Shown here: piece by piece, positions 10,414-22,185 of the stretch
Layout of the letters: each line of letters opens with the position of its first letter
How positions within the stretch are numbered: the first letter of the stretch is position 1
Assembly: GCA_019022495.1 (NCBI GenBank)
Contig: JAFEKR010000026.1
Span: 682,001 to 746,000, forward strand
Origin: Epichloe hybrida
Taxonomy: Eukaryota > Ascomycota > Sordariomycetes > Hypocreales > Clavicipitaceae
DNA: 64,000 bases
Reading direction: 5' to 3'
Made by a program: the position numbers and the translations under genes
Notes under the pieces: model-generated
The model's database searches: none
Seen by the model: the letters and a program-made list of their open reading frames with translations, nothing else
What the model was told of the DNA's origin: nothing

Positions 10414-13400
10414 ATGGAGGGCATCCAACAAACAGATCCCTTTCTGTGGGATGAAGATGTTGTGATATCGGAGCTTTGTGCTCTTACCCGTCCTTGTTCA
10501 CGCAGCTTGGAAGACCTGGCTGCTAGAATTCGAGAGAATGAGATTGATGGACATAGTCTGCTTACGTATGATCTTGTCGGGGAGGCTAACGGCCATAATC
10601 TGCGAAATGAACTCTATCAAACCCTGAACGTCAAGCTTATCAAACACAAGAATGCCTTGGGCGAAGCTATCATGATGCTGCGGCGTCGAAGTCAATTATT
10701 TCAGCAATGGAAACTGGATCATCTAGATGGTGGGGGTGATAAAGAGCATGAATCGCATGACCATGGTCGACGGCGAACGATGTCTATGCAAATAACTCCA
10801 CAACCCGATATCATTCACCCTGTGCGAAGCTCAACAGCAACAGATGAACCAAAAAAAATCACGTCTCCTCCAGCGTCCGCGATGCAGGGCGATAACCTAC
10901 TTACTTCCAACAGTCACTCTGAAGATCCTTATGACGACCAGAGTGAGTATCGTCACGACGGCAAGCCATCAGCCACCTACATCTCAGCAGAGATTTCCAA
11001 GCCCCGAGGGGTTGCCAGACATGAAACCCAGACAAAGGAGTTAAAGAGGAAAAGAGTCGCCCCTCAGTTATTGCAGAACAAGCCTCTGAACCTAATTCCT
11101 ATTCCCCTCGCCACTGAAGCTGACGCTCTACGCCACAACAGTGCGGAAGCAACAATTGGTGACCAAGGCTTTGCTCACTTGGATGAGAGCGAAGACGAGT
11201 TGGCATATCTGGGAGCTGGCGTGATTGATGTTAGAAATGTGAAATCACCACTGATAGCACTGACACGTCAACTTCATGGGAACGGAGATGCTATTAGCAC
11301 TCCGGTACCCACGAAATTCCCCCCCGGAAAAAGACTGGTCATCAACAGAATCATGAGGCGTCTTTTGATCAAGAATAATCGCAACTCAAACGTCTTGGAT
11401 AGCAGTGTAGGTTTCGCCGAAGATGTTCATTCCTTTGGCGAGTCGGATAAGATCCTGAACCTTGACGATCTGCCAGATGAGTTGGACGAGGAAACGCGAA
11501 AAGAGATGGAAGCTGAGAGAGCTGAAGCAAGCAGAAGGCTGGAAGCCGGCTCAAGGCTCATAAACACGGAAAGGATTAGACAAATCCTAGATGAAGAAAT
11601 ATCGGACATGAAAGCAGACTGGACTGAAAGGAAGCTCCCCAAGTACTTTCGAAAGAAACATGCTATCTGGAGCAACGCTTCCAAGCTCGGCACAAAATCC
11701 AAACTTTTTGAGAGAGCTGTCAGAGAAGCCAGAAGGTGTGATGACAGAATCAAGAGACTGGAGGCGGAAATTATGGACCAAGCGTGGGAAAAGGAGCGGG
11801 ACATTCGTCTGCAGGCAAAGTGCCTGGAGCAGAGCGTGGAGGACCGGCTATATCATTCCTGGCTGGCCGATACCCTGAGCTCGAGATTTGAACCGCCGAA
11901 ACCGCTGACGCAGTCGAAGAAAAGGGTTCCTTCCAAGACAGTACCCCGACATGTCTCATCGGATATGGAAATTTTGACGAGTTCAGATGATGAGAGCTTC
12001 ATCGTCGATGACGACAAGGTGGTTGAGCCACCTCCGCACATTGACCTGGCTCAGACCCCTCCTGCTCCTCGAATAAAAGAATCTCATAGCCCGGTCCTGC
12101 TCATTGAATCTCCCATTTACATTGATTTGACACAAATCGATTCGAGTGCACCTAGTACCCCTACGAGAAAACCTGCTTTCAATCCCCCTACAAACCTCCC
12201 TGTCACCCCCGTTGGAACATCGTCGGAAGATAAAGCTCTGAAGAAAAAGCATCCAGACCCTCCGCCGATCGAGCAAGTGCAATCTTTGTCATGGCCGACC
12301 AAGTATAATGATGTCAAACGCATCGCCAGTCAGCCGCCTAACTACTGGTCAAAACAGAAAGAGCGATATGCACTGGTAATCACTCTTCTATGGAGATTAG
12401 GGCATTCGAGGCGGTCCGCTGTTCTAGAGCATGTGCAGAGAAATCCTGTTGATGAGTCTTTTCGCCTGACAATTGGTAGACATATTGCCAATCCGGTTCG
12501 AGACATCACTCGTCTTGCGGAGCCAGGTCCGGATACCCTTGCTTTTGATGTATCAAGGCTGTTTCTATGCTTTCTGAAGGTCAAGAACCTGAAGGAAACA
12601 AGGCTGGCCGACCTCAGGACCACTTCGATTGAAAGACTGAGGGCGCAACAAGGTGGCAACAGCTGGGCGGTCTGGCATGACTTTCTTACGCAGATGGCGC
12701 CATTGTTTCCACAAGAAAATCAGATTTGGCGAGAGGACGTGTCTGACAGCGAGCTCATAGGCGACAACGAGGAGGAGGAAGGTGTTGCATCATCCGTTAA
12801 TAACAAGCTTTCACGAAAGGCTGCGCCAAAGGAAGTTGTTCAAAACAAAGATGCTGTGGATCTTCGTGAACGAGAGAGGCGCCGTGCCGACGAACAGGAG
12901 GCTCGTCGACGTCGTCTTCGCGCCAACCTGGGCAGCACTGCGACAATGTCCAGCGACAAGTCCCGCCTCATCATTAATGAGTCCAAGCAGGACGACCAGT
13001 CATTCATTTACATCAATCAATATATTGGCAACAGGATCAAAAACCATCAGATCGACGGTGTCCGATTCATGTGGAATCAGATCCTTCAAGATCCAGATCT
13101 CCGTCAAGGGTGTCTCTTATCGCACAGTATGGGACTTGGCAAGACCATGCAAGTCATAACGCTTCTCGTGGCAATTCAAGAGTCGAGCAAATCTTCGGAT
13201 CCTAGCGTAGTATCGCAGATACCTGAGGATCTTCGGCCATCCAAGACGCTGGTGCTTTGTCCTGCCGGACTGGTAAATAATTGGATCGACGAACTGCTGA
13301 TATGGGATGTGGACAAAATCCTGGGCGGTCCTTTTTCGATTGACTCAACCCTGTCTGAGGAGGAGCGGGCAACTACGTCTGCGAAATGGTCGCAGAATGG

Positions 13401-15736
13401 TGGTGTCTTGGTGATCGGTTATAACATGTTGAAACGAGTCTACGGTGCGAAGAGTGATGATGCGTTTTTTAGCGAACCGAATTTGGTCGTTGCAGACGAA
13501 GCCCATACTTTCAAGAACCCTGCGTCACAGAATCATATGACGTGTTCTCGGTTCCGAACTAAGAGTCGAATTGCCATGACCGGATCACCATTGGCGAACA
13601 ACATTGAAGAATACTACTTTATGATCGACTGGGTAGCACCTAATTTCCTAGGTCCGTTACCCGAGTTTCGCGAGATCTATGCGAATCCGATTCAGCAGGG
13701 CGTCAGCATCGATAGCGATGGTTACCAAAAGCGTAGAGCTCTGAAAATGCTCCAGGCTCTTAAAAAAACAGTTGCACCGAAAGTCCATCGAGCCACAGTC
13801 AAAAGTTGCATGGCAAAAGACTTGCCACCTAAACGGGAATTCGTTTTGTGTCTTAAGCCAAAGCCTTTGCAGGTCAAACTGTACAATCTCTATTTAGCAG
13901 TTGACCGCGGAGCATTCCCTCAAGTTGAAGCGGCCGGGCCAAACGACATGCTTTCTGTTATGTCATCACTTGGATTAATCTGCAACCACCCTTCTGAGTT
14001 TTTCAAAAATGGACAGCAAAGTAAAATTTTGAAGGGCGACAGTAAACAACCACGCCTTCCCCGAAGCGTCGCGGCCGAATTTCTTGATTTATTCGGCCCT
14101 GAGTTGGGTCAACCATCCGCGTCCACGAAGGTCGAAATGCTTATACAGATCTTGGATTATGCTCGAGACAAGGGAGACAAAGTACTTATATTCAGCCAAT
14201 CTATTCCCACGCTGAACTACTTGTCAATTCTTTTCACAAAGCAGAACAGGCGTTTCAATCGACTAGACGGAGGAACCGCGATGTCAAAGCGACAAGAACA
14301 AATCAAAAGGTTCAATATTAATCAGGCCGAGTTTTACTTGATTTCTACCAGGGCCGGCGGCATTGGCCTCAACATACAAGGAGCTAATCGTGTGGTGATT
14401 TTCGACTTCCAGTGGAATCCAGTGCATGAACAACAAGCCGTGGGGCGGGCATATCGCATCGGCCAAACAAAACCGGTCACCGTTTATTACTTTGTCACTG
14501 CCGGCACTTTCGAACAGGATCTTCATGGCAGGACAGTTTTCAAATCGCAGCTTGCTTCTCGAGTCGTGGACGAAACAAACCCAATCAGTTGGGGCAAAAG
14601 GAACAAAGACCTGAGGCACAACATCATCGAGACAAAACAAAAAGAGTTGACAGGTCACATTGGGAAGGATAGTCTTCTTGATATACTAATCAATCAAAGC
14701 AGTCAAAGCGGCGCTATCCAAGATATAATTCCTACAGACACTTTTGAGGAGGAAGATGAAAGGGCGCCTTTATCTTTGGAGGAACAAAAAGAGGCTGATG
14801 ACATGGTCAGGCTTCATCTACTTCGACACAGCAACCCGGAAGAGTTCAGAAGATTGAAAGAGGTGAGGGAGCCAAAGGACAAGCAGCCTTGTCAACCCGC
14901 ATCTCGCCCAAATAATGCAGCTCCTTCCACGTCTCGCGATGAGGAACTGCCAGCTTCTGTCCTTACCCGTACTACGGTCGATATCGGCGATGCTCCCTCA
15001 CTGCCAACGTCAGGTGTCCAGCTCTCGGCCCAATTACCATCAGCAACAGATACAATTGACATAGCATCAGATGCTGCGCCGTCAGCGCATGCTTCTCGAG
15101 TATGTTCTCACGAGGATGTAAGAATTCTGCTCTACGACTAATATTTCTTCATAGGCAAGTTCACAGCATCACGCCAGCTTGATGCCCATTCCCGGGGCAC
15201 AAACGTTTTTCGGCAATAATACGCGGGATTCGCCAAAGGCTCAGGGAGCTTCTGAAGCGAGCATCTCCGCATCCACAACATCAACGACAGGAATGCAAGA
15301 CAAAGTCAATCCTTTCATGCGATACAAAGAGAACCCATTCAATTCCGTGATTAAGAATCCACGGAAAACAGAGTTTAGAGAGAGAATGTCTGGGAAGTTG
15401 AACCGAGTTTTAGGAGGACACCCTGCGTATCCTGGAGCAGCACCAGCCGAAGTTCTGGATAAAATCATCGACTCGATTCACACAATTCGTCAAGGTCTCA
15501 AGCATGGCTTCCTACCGGACAGTCATCATTGGGGTACCCTGGCGAACTTCGCCGAATATGATAGATTTGTCGTTGCTTTAATGTCTGGGGTCTTGAAAGC
15601 GGATTATCTTGCTAATGCGGACATTGGTGAATTGGAGAGCAACATGAATGCCTTGAACAAACTGCCTCAAAGCGAGTTCGATGCGCGATTAGGGTCGACC
15701 ACCCCAGCATCAACGACAATTGGGGGGAAACAGTGA
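10414..15736 (+). CDS. SNF2-family ATPase/helicase, ARIP4/ATRX (Rad54-like) type
   Basis: Nuclear DNA-translocating ATPase. Exons 10414-15099 and 15155-15736 (intron GTATGT...ATAG, in phase); 5268 bases, 1755 residues. Domain order: a SAM-like N-terminal segment (about residues 10-95, with LEDLAARIRENEIDGHSLL), a long acidic and Lys/Arg-rich linker with coiled coil (about 350-480), two SUMO-interaction-like motifs (HIDLAQT about 542, YIDLTQI about 569), then the helicase core. Motif I is HSMGLGKT (about 904), motif II DEAH (about 1028), followed by TGSPLANN, STRAGGIGLN and QAVGRAYRIGQ (about 1341). The HSMGLGKT loop and the AGTFEQDLHGRTVFKSQL extension after motif VI are typical of the ARIP4/RAD54L2-ATRX branch rather than Snf2 or Iswi. 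A C-terminal all-alpha segment lies in exon 2. The exact orthologue name is not certain. Confidence 0.88.
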
Positions 15737-16966
15737 AGTGCTGAAACCATAATGCTTGCTTGGTTTAATTGGGGGGGCAGTAGCTGGAGCTTTTGGGGAC
15801 TTGGCATGTGCCTGGTTTGGGGGTTTTCCCCTCCATTTTTTTGTATTTAATTATGGCAGCTGGCATTTGCGTTGTGATGCCCATGTAAGAGATGAACAAG
15901 AGCCGTGTCGCCGGGCACGCGTGCATTTTAAATTGCGGACGACCTCTGCATTTAGTTTCGTGGGACAGGCGACGCGACGGCTCAACGTGATGAGCAGCCG
16001 GGCCTGTCACAATGGCTAGGTTCAAGGACCAATCCGTTCATTCCCAACTGATGAATATAATACGTGACGCCGAGCAAGACTGGAGGTAGTTCTGGAGGAC
16101 AGCTGGCCCAAGGCTGATGAATGTTGAGAGTCTTAATGTGGTTAAAGTGCTCGGAAGCTTCTGGAGCCGGATGGGTGCAAACGTTGCGCCGACTTTGCAT
16201 AGTATGTAATCCGTACCAGTTGTTGTACAAAGTAGATTTATATGGGGCGGCTACTTTGTACCGTCATGGCCCACTTCTGTTTTTTGCTGCCTTTTGGCAA
16301 CAGCAGCTCTGATAATAATGTGAAGCTGTTCACAGTGATCTCATGATGCTGCTAGCAATGCATAATAGGCACATCAATAATATGTATGATGGTGTATATA
16401 ATAGGACTTTTTGCAATATCCCTAGCCTTTGCTGCCAAAGGTCATTATCAGCGTCTTCATCCCACGCAATAAAAAAATAATAAACCAAATTTGTGCCTAA
16501 AGAATGGCAGATTTTTCGCTTTGTTCTTGGCATCTAGTCCTTTTGCAGGCATTTACGCGGCCCTAGTCAAAAAGATACACATCGTGAACCGGGGGGGTTG
16601 TGGTGTTTATGCAATTCAGACAAAGTTCCATAAATTTCTATGGAGCTTGGCTGACAAAAATGGTTAGCGTGTCCGGATATGTGCATTTCGTATGTACTCG
16701 CTTAGGATATCTCCGGCATGCCACCTCTGCCGGCCCAACTGACGGCGACACTTCCGGATTACCCTAACCCAGCCCCGACAAACTTCACCTCGCTCTTGCC
16801 GACAACCCGCCGATTATCTTCTCTCACAAAACCCTCAACGTTCTGATTATTCACATTGGAAGATTACGTTGCTTTGCAGAGCCCTGCGATTTAGCTTAGA
16901 ACACGTTCGACGTTGTCAACCAGCGCCCCCTAACTCTACTGTTTTGGCAATTGAGCCTCAACAACG
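15737..16966. other. Intergenic region and 5-aminolevulinate synthase promoter
   Basis: About 1.2 kb without a supported ORF. The part next to the heme gene (16740-16966) is C-rich and probably the 5' leader. No clear TATA box or operator is visible. Confidence 0.5.
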
Positions 16967-18830
16967 ATGGATTCCGTTCTTCGCCAGTCCAAGGCCATGT
17001 GCCCGTTCTTGAAGACTGCCTCGCCCGCCACCCTCCGTGCTTTGTCCACTTCGGCTCGTCCAAAGTCATCGCCCTGCGGAGGCACCATGTCCAAGCTTCA
17101 GGTACTTGGACATCGCTGCCCCGTCATGGGCAAGGCTATGGCCGTTCAGTCGGCTGGATTGCGTGCCTTCTCTGGCCAGCCCAAAGCTGGCAAGGCTCGC
17201 ATCCACACCAGCGGGCTTCAGGAGGCTAGGACCGTTGATGGCCCCATCATCGAAGCCCGCGAAAATGGTTCGTTGGATATGCAAGATGTGTGATACTTCC
17301 GGAGTGTGCAGGTTTGCTTACTGACCATTGTTGTGCTCTATAGTCCGCCGCGCTCTCGGCCACAATGGTGGTTCCATCGACAAGTTCAACTACGAGGGCT
17401 TCTACACCACGGAGTTGGACAAGAAGCACAAGGACAAGTCTTATCGATATTTCAACAACATCAACCGTCTCGCCAAGGAATTTCCCCGTGCTCATATGGC
17501 GAACAAGGATGAACGGGTTACGGTTTGGTGTGCCAACGACTATCTTGGCATGGGCCGAAACAAGCGAGTGCTCAACACGATGAAGGAGACGTTGGATGAG
17601 TACGGTGCCGGTGCCGGTGGAACGAGAAACATTTCTGGACACAATAGGCACGCTGTTGAACTCGAAGACACGCTAGCCAAGCTGCACGCCAAAGAAGCTG
17701 CCTTGGTCTTCAGCTCTTGCTACGTGGCCAACGACGCGACACTTGCGACGCTCGGCAGCAAGATGCCAGACTGCGTCATCTTGTCCGACAGTTTGAACCA
17801 CGCGTCTATGATTCAGGGCATTCGTCATTCCGGCACCAAGAAGGTTGTGTTCAAGCACAATGATGTTGCAGACCTGGAGGCTAAGCTTGCATCCCTGCCG
17901 CTTCACGTGCCAAAAATCATCGCTTTTGAGTCTGTGTACAGCATGTGTGGCTCTATTGGTCCCATTGAGGAAATTTGCGACTTGGCCGACAAATATGGCG
18001 CCATTACCTTTTTGGACGAAGTTCACGCCGTCGGCATGTATGGGCCAAACGGCGCTGGCGTGGCCGAACATCTTGATTGGGAAGCTCATCAGAAGGGATC
18101 GACTCGGGATACCATCATGGACCGTATTGATATCATCACCGGTACTCTTGGCAAAGCCTATGGGTGTGTTGGAGGTTACATCGCAGGCAGCGGGAAATTG
18201 GTTGACATGATTCGATCCCTAGCCCCGGGTTTCATCTTCACCACGTCGCTCCCACCAGCCACAATGGCTGGAGCCAAGGCGTCCATTGAGTATCAGATGG
18301 AGTACGACGGCGATCGTAAGCTGCAGCAACTGCACACGCGTGCTGTCAAGGAGGAGCTCAATAATCGAGACATCCCCGTCATCCCCAACCCTTCTCACAT
18401 TATTCCAATCCTGGTTGGCAACGCGGAGCTAGCCAAGGCTGCGTCCGATATGCTCCTTCAGGATTATCAAATCTACGTGCAATCGATCAACTACCCGACC
18501 GTTCCAGTCGGCCAGGAACGGCTCCGCATAACTCCTACGCCGGGTCACACAAAGGAATATCGCGATGAGCTTGTGGAAGCCGTTGATCAGATCTGGACTC
18601 GCCTCGGAATCAAGCGTACGTCGCAATGGGCTGCCGAGGGGGGTTTTATTGGGGTCGGTGAGCAGGGCAAGGTAGAAGAGCCTCTGTGGACGGATGGACA
18701 GCTGGGCATTGAGCAGGCAACCAAGGAAATGAAGGCAAACGGACGTCCGGACGGCAGCTTCACCGAAGCTCTGCTCGAGCGCGAGGGTAGCAACGCCACA
18801 CGACTTGCTGGTCGCGTTGCAGCACGTTAG
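16967..18830 (+). CDS. hem1: 5-Aminolevulinate synthase, mitochondrial
   Basis: PLP enzyme that condenses glycine with succinyl-CoA in the mitochondrial matrix, the first and regulated step of heme synthesis. Exons 16967-17267 and 17344-18830; 1788 bases, 595 residues. Exon 1 encodes an Arg/Ser-rich leader with two Cys-Pro heme regulatory motifs (MCPFLK at residue 12; RCPVMG at residue 51). The core has [33 protein letters not shown] (PLP-ring Asp) and [15 protein letters not shown] with the Schiff-base lysine at about residue 371, all of the ALAS alpha-oxoamine synthase type. The C-terminal extension (about 90 residues past the catalytic domain) fits eukaryotic ALAS. The intron donor is GTTCGT; it is the only phase-correct choice I found. 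Confidence 0.95.
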
Positions 18831-18876
18831 GTTTTATGCTGAAGAGCAATTTCCAGGCACCGAAATCATGATGCTA

Positions 18877-18917
<41 letters not shown>
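18877..18917 (+). repeat. (CGT)n microsatellite in the hem1 3' flank
   Basis: Perfect trinucleotide tract of 41 bases (about 13.7 CGT units) starting 46 bases after the hem1 stop, so probably in its 3' UTR. A pure tract of this length is expected to be length-polymorphic between strains. Confidence 0.95.
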
Positions 18918-18918
<1 letters not shown>

Positions 18919-19985
18919 ATCGGTTGCAGTAAACAGTATGGTCTTGCTGGCATCGGGATTCGCCACGCACTGATGACCGCACAGCTGCCCACTTTCCACA
19001 TGTAAATGACTTACGTCTCTTTCTGCCCCAAGACTTCTTGTACAAAAGAAGAAGGATTTGCCCTTATTCTAGACCCCTCCCCTATACAGGCGCAGTGAAT
19101 GGGTCATGACAGGCCAGACAAATCAATTGAACTGTGGCTGTTATGCGGCTCGCCATTCTGACGAGACATTTACCGATTCAATTCTCCCATGAATCACTCC
19201 GTAGACTCTGTATGATGTATGAGCGCCTGTCTCAAACCGCATGGCTAGGATATTGTATAACGCCGAACCGCTTTCCCAAACAACCAAGCAAGCTGGAGAA
19301 GCCCACAAAGTATGAGCACGATGCTGGGAAAGATGGAGTAAAGCTGACCGGATCCATCAACCAAATTGTGGAAGCAGAGGGTCAGTTGAGTGGAATGGAG
19401 AGGAGAAGTAAAGGGGAAATGACCAGGCGGCTGCCGGCAGTGGCAGAAGTCGGCAGAGTGGACGCGAAGTCGAGTTGCGAACCTGTCCGCTTTCCTGGGA
19501 CTGTTTCGGAGTGGAAGGTGACATGGGAAGCTTTGTCGCGGAACAGGCCGTCATTGGCGACACTTTTGGAATCCCTTTTCCAGTGTTTTAATGCAGCACA
19601 CCCACCCCTTGATACCTCTCTGTACCTCTGAATAATAGCCATGTACATACAGTATGTGCAGTACAGTGCGTGGATCTTGGGAAGTTCCGAAAATGATCTG
19701 GTACATGGTCGCGGGCCGCGTTTTCGAAAATTGCCTGATCCAGCTGTAGCTCTAAACGCGAAGAGGCTTCTTAGCAAGGCTTGTGATATTAGAGGCAATT
19801 CGTAGGTGCCGCACATGACGCGTTAGAGCTGTGATGTGTCATCTTGTCAGGAAGAGCTCCCTGAAGTATTAGATATATAAGCATAAACTATAAATTAACT
19901 AGGATAAAACCCGTTCTAAGATATTAGTAAATATAGATATATTAGAAACACCTCTGTAAACTAGTTAGGACTATAGCGCACTATA
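18918..19985. other. Intergenic region leading into an AT-rich island
   Basis: GC content is normal to about 19850 and then drops sharply. The 165-codon ORF at 19134-19631 has no family features. From about 19855 the DNA is dominated by A/T words (TATATA, TTAATTAA), which looks like repeat-induced point mutation. Confidence 0.55.
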
Positions 19986-20090
19986 TACCTTTAAGGTATA
20001 AAAGTTAGCTACTATTTATACCTCTAATTAATTAAATTAATTAAATTAAATGTATTCTATTATTTATTTATATCCTTACCTAATAATTAT
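19986..20090 (+). repeat. Direct repeat copy A, heavily RIP-like
   Basis: About 105 AT-rich bases that align by eye with 22186-22272. The two share a core (AAAAGTTAGCT, then TATACCTCT) and the same order of words. Of about 21 differences in my hand alignment, about 17 are transitions with T or A in this copy and C or G in the other, the direction expected of RIP. A nine-base TTAATTAAA-type duplication makes this copy slightly longer. Confidence 0.75.
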
Positions 20091-20190
20091 AAGCCCATCT
20101 TTGCATTACGAGAAACCCGTGTTTAAATAGGTGGGCTTTGTCCACCCTTGACATTTGCGCAAGGCAATTACTAATAAATTCCCACGCAAG

Positions 20191-20763
20191 ATGGTTTCCA
20201 ACAAAAAACGGCTCTATGTCGCACTATACCCTAGCGGAGTTGAGGGTAATGAAGAGCGAAGGTGAAGATACATTCGCACAACTTTTGCATGTAGCTGACT
20301 TAACTCCTCTAGATACCACTGGGGATTTCTTGTTGGCCCTAAAGACGAGACCAAGAGCCGTGTTCCTGGCATGCGCTACCACGTCAAAAATCATCCCCTC
20401 GGCGGATGGATATATGAGGAACATGAGTTACCGAACGTTCGAAACACTAATAACCTCCTCGTTCGTATCATGATCGCAAAAGTTGAGCATGAAGAGCGCC
20501 TGGAAAAGATCTTTCGCAAAACCACCGTTGTCCAAGACGACCCGGACTGGCGTTGTCGTACGTGGATGGCGGACGCCTTATCAAGAATAGAGAAGGACGG
20601 CAAGGCAGTTGGGACCGCGCAATTAGATTGGGAGAAGATCGAACGCAAGGCCAGACGTTATGTGAAGAAGAAAGCCGACCAAGGGAGATATATTGATGCA
20701 GAAGCTGTGTCGCAGCCGAAACCAACCTGGGATATGCTTGAAGGGGTGGAGATGGTGCCCTGA
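20191..20763 (+). CDS. Small DUF6914-like fungal protein of unknown function
   Basis: Exons 20191-20261 and 20313-20763 around a 51-base intron (GTGAAG...CTGAC...CTAG); 522 bases, 173 residues. No single frame shows the N-terminus. The join gives RLYVALYPSGVEG, then YHWGFLVGPKDETKS, GMRYHVKN, WIYEEHEL, TNNLLVRIMIAKV and DWRCRTWMADAL, the order of motifs I remember from an ascomycete-specific family recorded as DUF6914 (from memory, not searched). Conserved-looking His26 and Cys105 are notable. No signal peptide or membrane segment is present. The frame is clean although AT-rich mutated DNA flanks it. It converges on the kinase gene, with 88 bases between the stops. No function is established. 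Confidence 0.8.
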
Positions 20764-20851
20764 TGCTCTGCTACTTCGCGCGTGCAAATCAATTGCAAAG
20801 AACCAAGTCAAAGAGTGGTCAGTAGAATCATGTCAATAGATCGATTTCCAG

Positions 20852-21730
20852 CTAGAAGGAACCCCACCATTTCTGCCTTGTAGATTCCATCTCTAGTTCC
20901 TCGGGCCACGGTTCGAGGAACTTTGGGAGCAGATCTTGCCAGGCCTTTCTCGTTTTGTTTCCTAGCCAAGCAGATGTGTATTCCCAATAATAAGGATACC
21001 AGCCTGCAAACTCCCAATCGATTATCCCCACGACTTTGTCACCACGCACCAATATGTTGAAGGGGTTAAGATCACCATGAGTAAACACAGGCGGACCCCA
21101 GTCCCTGTCCTGATTAAAAACCATCTTTTTGATCTCTTGCCAGTCTTCATCATCTTGGCGGTCTGGGTGTTCTTCCGGTTGCAAGCCTTCGCGCAGCCAA
21201 CAGTGGAATTCCTGACTTGATATGAACGGTCCAAATCTTGGGTTCGATCGGGGAATCCGAGAGTCGCGCAATGTGCCGCCTACACAGCTCTGGATTGCAT
21301 TATCGGGAGGTTTGAGAGCGCGAAGCTCTTTGATAATGCGTCGTAGCTGCGTGAAAACGTTATCAAGTTCTTTGTCGGACAGTTTGTGAAGCGCCGCTGC
21401 GAGGGATTGGCCACGGATTCGATCCATGACGATGTAGGTTTGCCCGTCATGGACGAACGAGCAATGCACTCGCGGTACCGGAATTGAAGTGCAGTTTGCC
21501 ACAAACACCATTGTAGCTCCCTCGACAAGGTCGATGGATTGTCCAGCCTTAACGATGAGAGTACTAGACAGTGGTAGGCAAGGCCCATCCAGCTGGTAAA
21601 ACCGACCGCAAGTTTTCAGAGCAAGCAGGGTTAAAAGGCGTCGAAATGGCTTGTTTTTGATACCGACAGCATCAGAGCGCTTGTGCTTCATCAATTTATT
21701 TTCGGGTGGCAGCCCGTTCAGGGTAGACAT
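20852..21730 (-). CDS. APH-family phosphotransferase (aminoglycoside/choline kinase-like)
   Basis: Single-exon ORF of 292 residues with the protein-kinase-like APH fold. Visible motifs: an N-lobe strand with a Lys (TLIVKAG) followed by EGATMVFVA, the hinge TYIVMDRIRGQSL, the catalytic loop FTHGDLNPFNILV (about residues 216-228) and the Mg-binding Asp in GIIDWEFAGWYP (about 233-244). The C-terminus is Trp-rich. All catalytic residues are present, so it should be active; the substrate cannot be read from sequence. Fungi carry many such paralogues, usually of unknown substrate. It lies convergent with the DUF6914-like gene inside the AT-rich-bounded island, which suggests the two were moved or kept together. 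Confidence 0.88.
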   Translation of the reverse strand: MSTLNGLPPENKLMKHKRSDAVGIKNKPFRRLLTLLALKTCGRFYQLDGPCLPLSSTLIVKAGQSIDLVEGATMVFVANCTSIPVPRVHCSFVHDGQTYIVMDRIRGQSLAAALHKLSDKELDNVFTQLRRIIKELRALKPPDNAIQSCVGGTLRDSRIPRSNPRFGPFISSQEFHCWLREGLQPEEHPDRQDDEDWQEIKKMVFNQDRDWGPPVFTHGDLNPFNILVRGDKVVGIIDWEFAGWYPYYWEYTSAWLGNKTRKAWQDLLPKFLEPWPEELEMESTRQKWWGSF

Positions 21731-22185
21731 CGCGTCGTGAAATCTGCGGAGTCCAGGCCAGAATCCAGCAGCGAACGTCGATGCAGCAATGTTGGAGATG
21801 CGAAAGTGGGTTGCTCAGCGCCTTCCGATTGGGATGGGGCAGTCCCTGTTGGTTATACATACATACATGTAATCCGTACGGCGTCTCGATCGTATTTGAA
21901 GGCTCCATCTCCTTCGATCCACTGGCTAAGCCGGTTAGAGGCATCTTACCTGAGGCGTTTAAGGTGTGATCCACGAAAACTCTGCTAAGTTGGCAGCAAC
22001 GACCCCCAGTACAAACTTGTATGTGGATCACTATAGGGCAATTACTTTATACAGTCTGAGCTTATATTTTATAGCTTTTTCTCACCACCCTTACGTCTAT
22101 AACCCCCTATAACTAATATTCCCTTTATAAATAGTAAAAAAAAATTAATCTATATTATAATTCAGTAGTAAATACCTTATAATTA
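21731..22185. other. Upstream region of the kinase gene, becoming AT-rich
   Basis: About 300 bases of ordinary promoter-like DNA followed from about 22030 by AT-rich sequence. A 13-base word, CTTTATACAGTCT, at 22046 is repeated at the left end of the MITE (22304). No gene is visible. Confidence 0.5.

Noticed and set aside
19134..19631. 165-codon ORF downstream of hem1
   Set aside because: No recognisable motif, composition unlike neighbouring genes, and no splice signals extending it.
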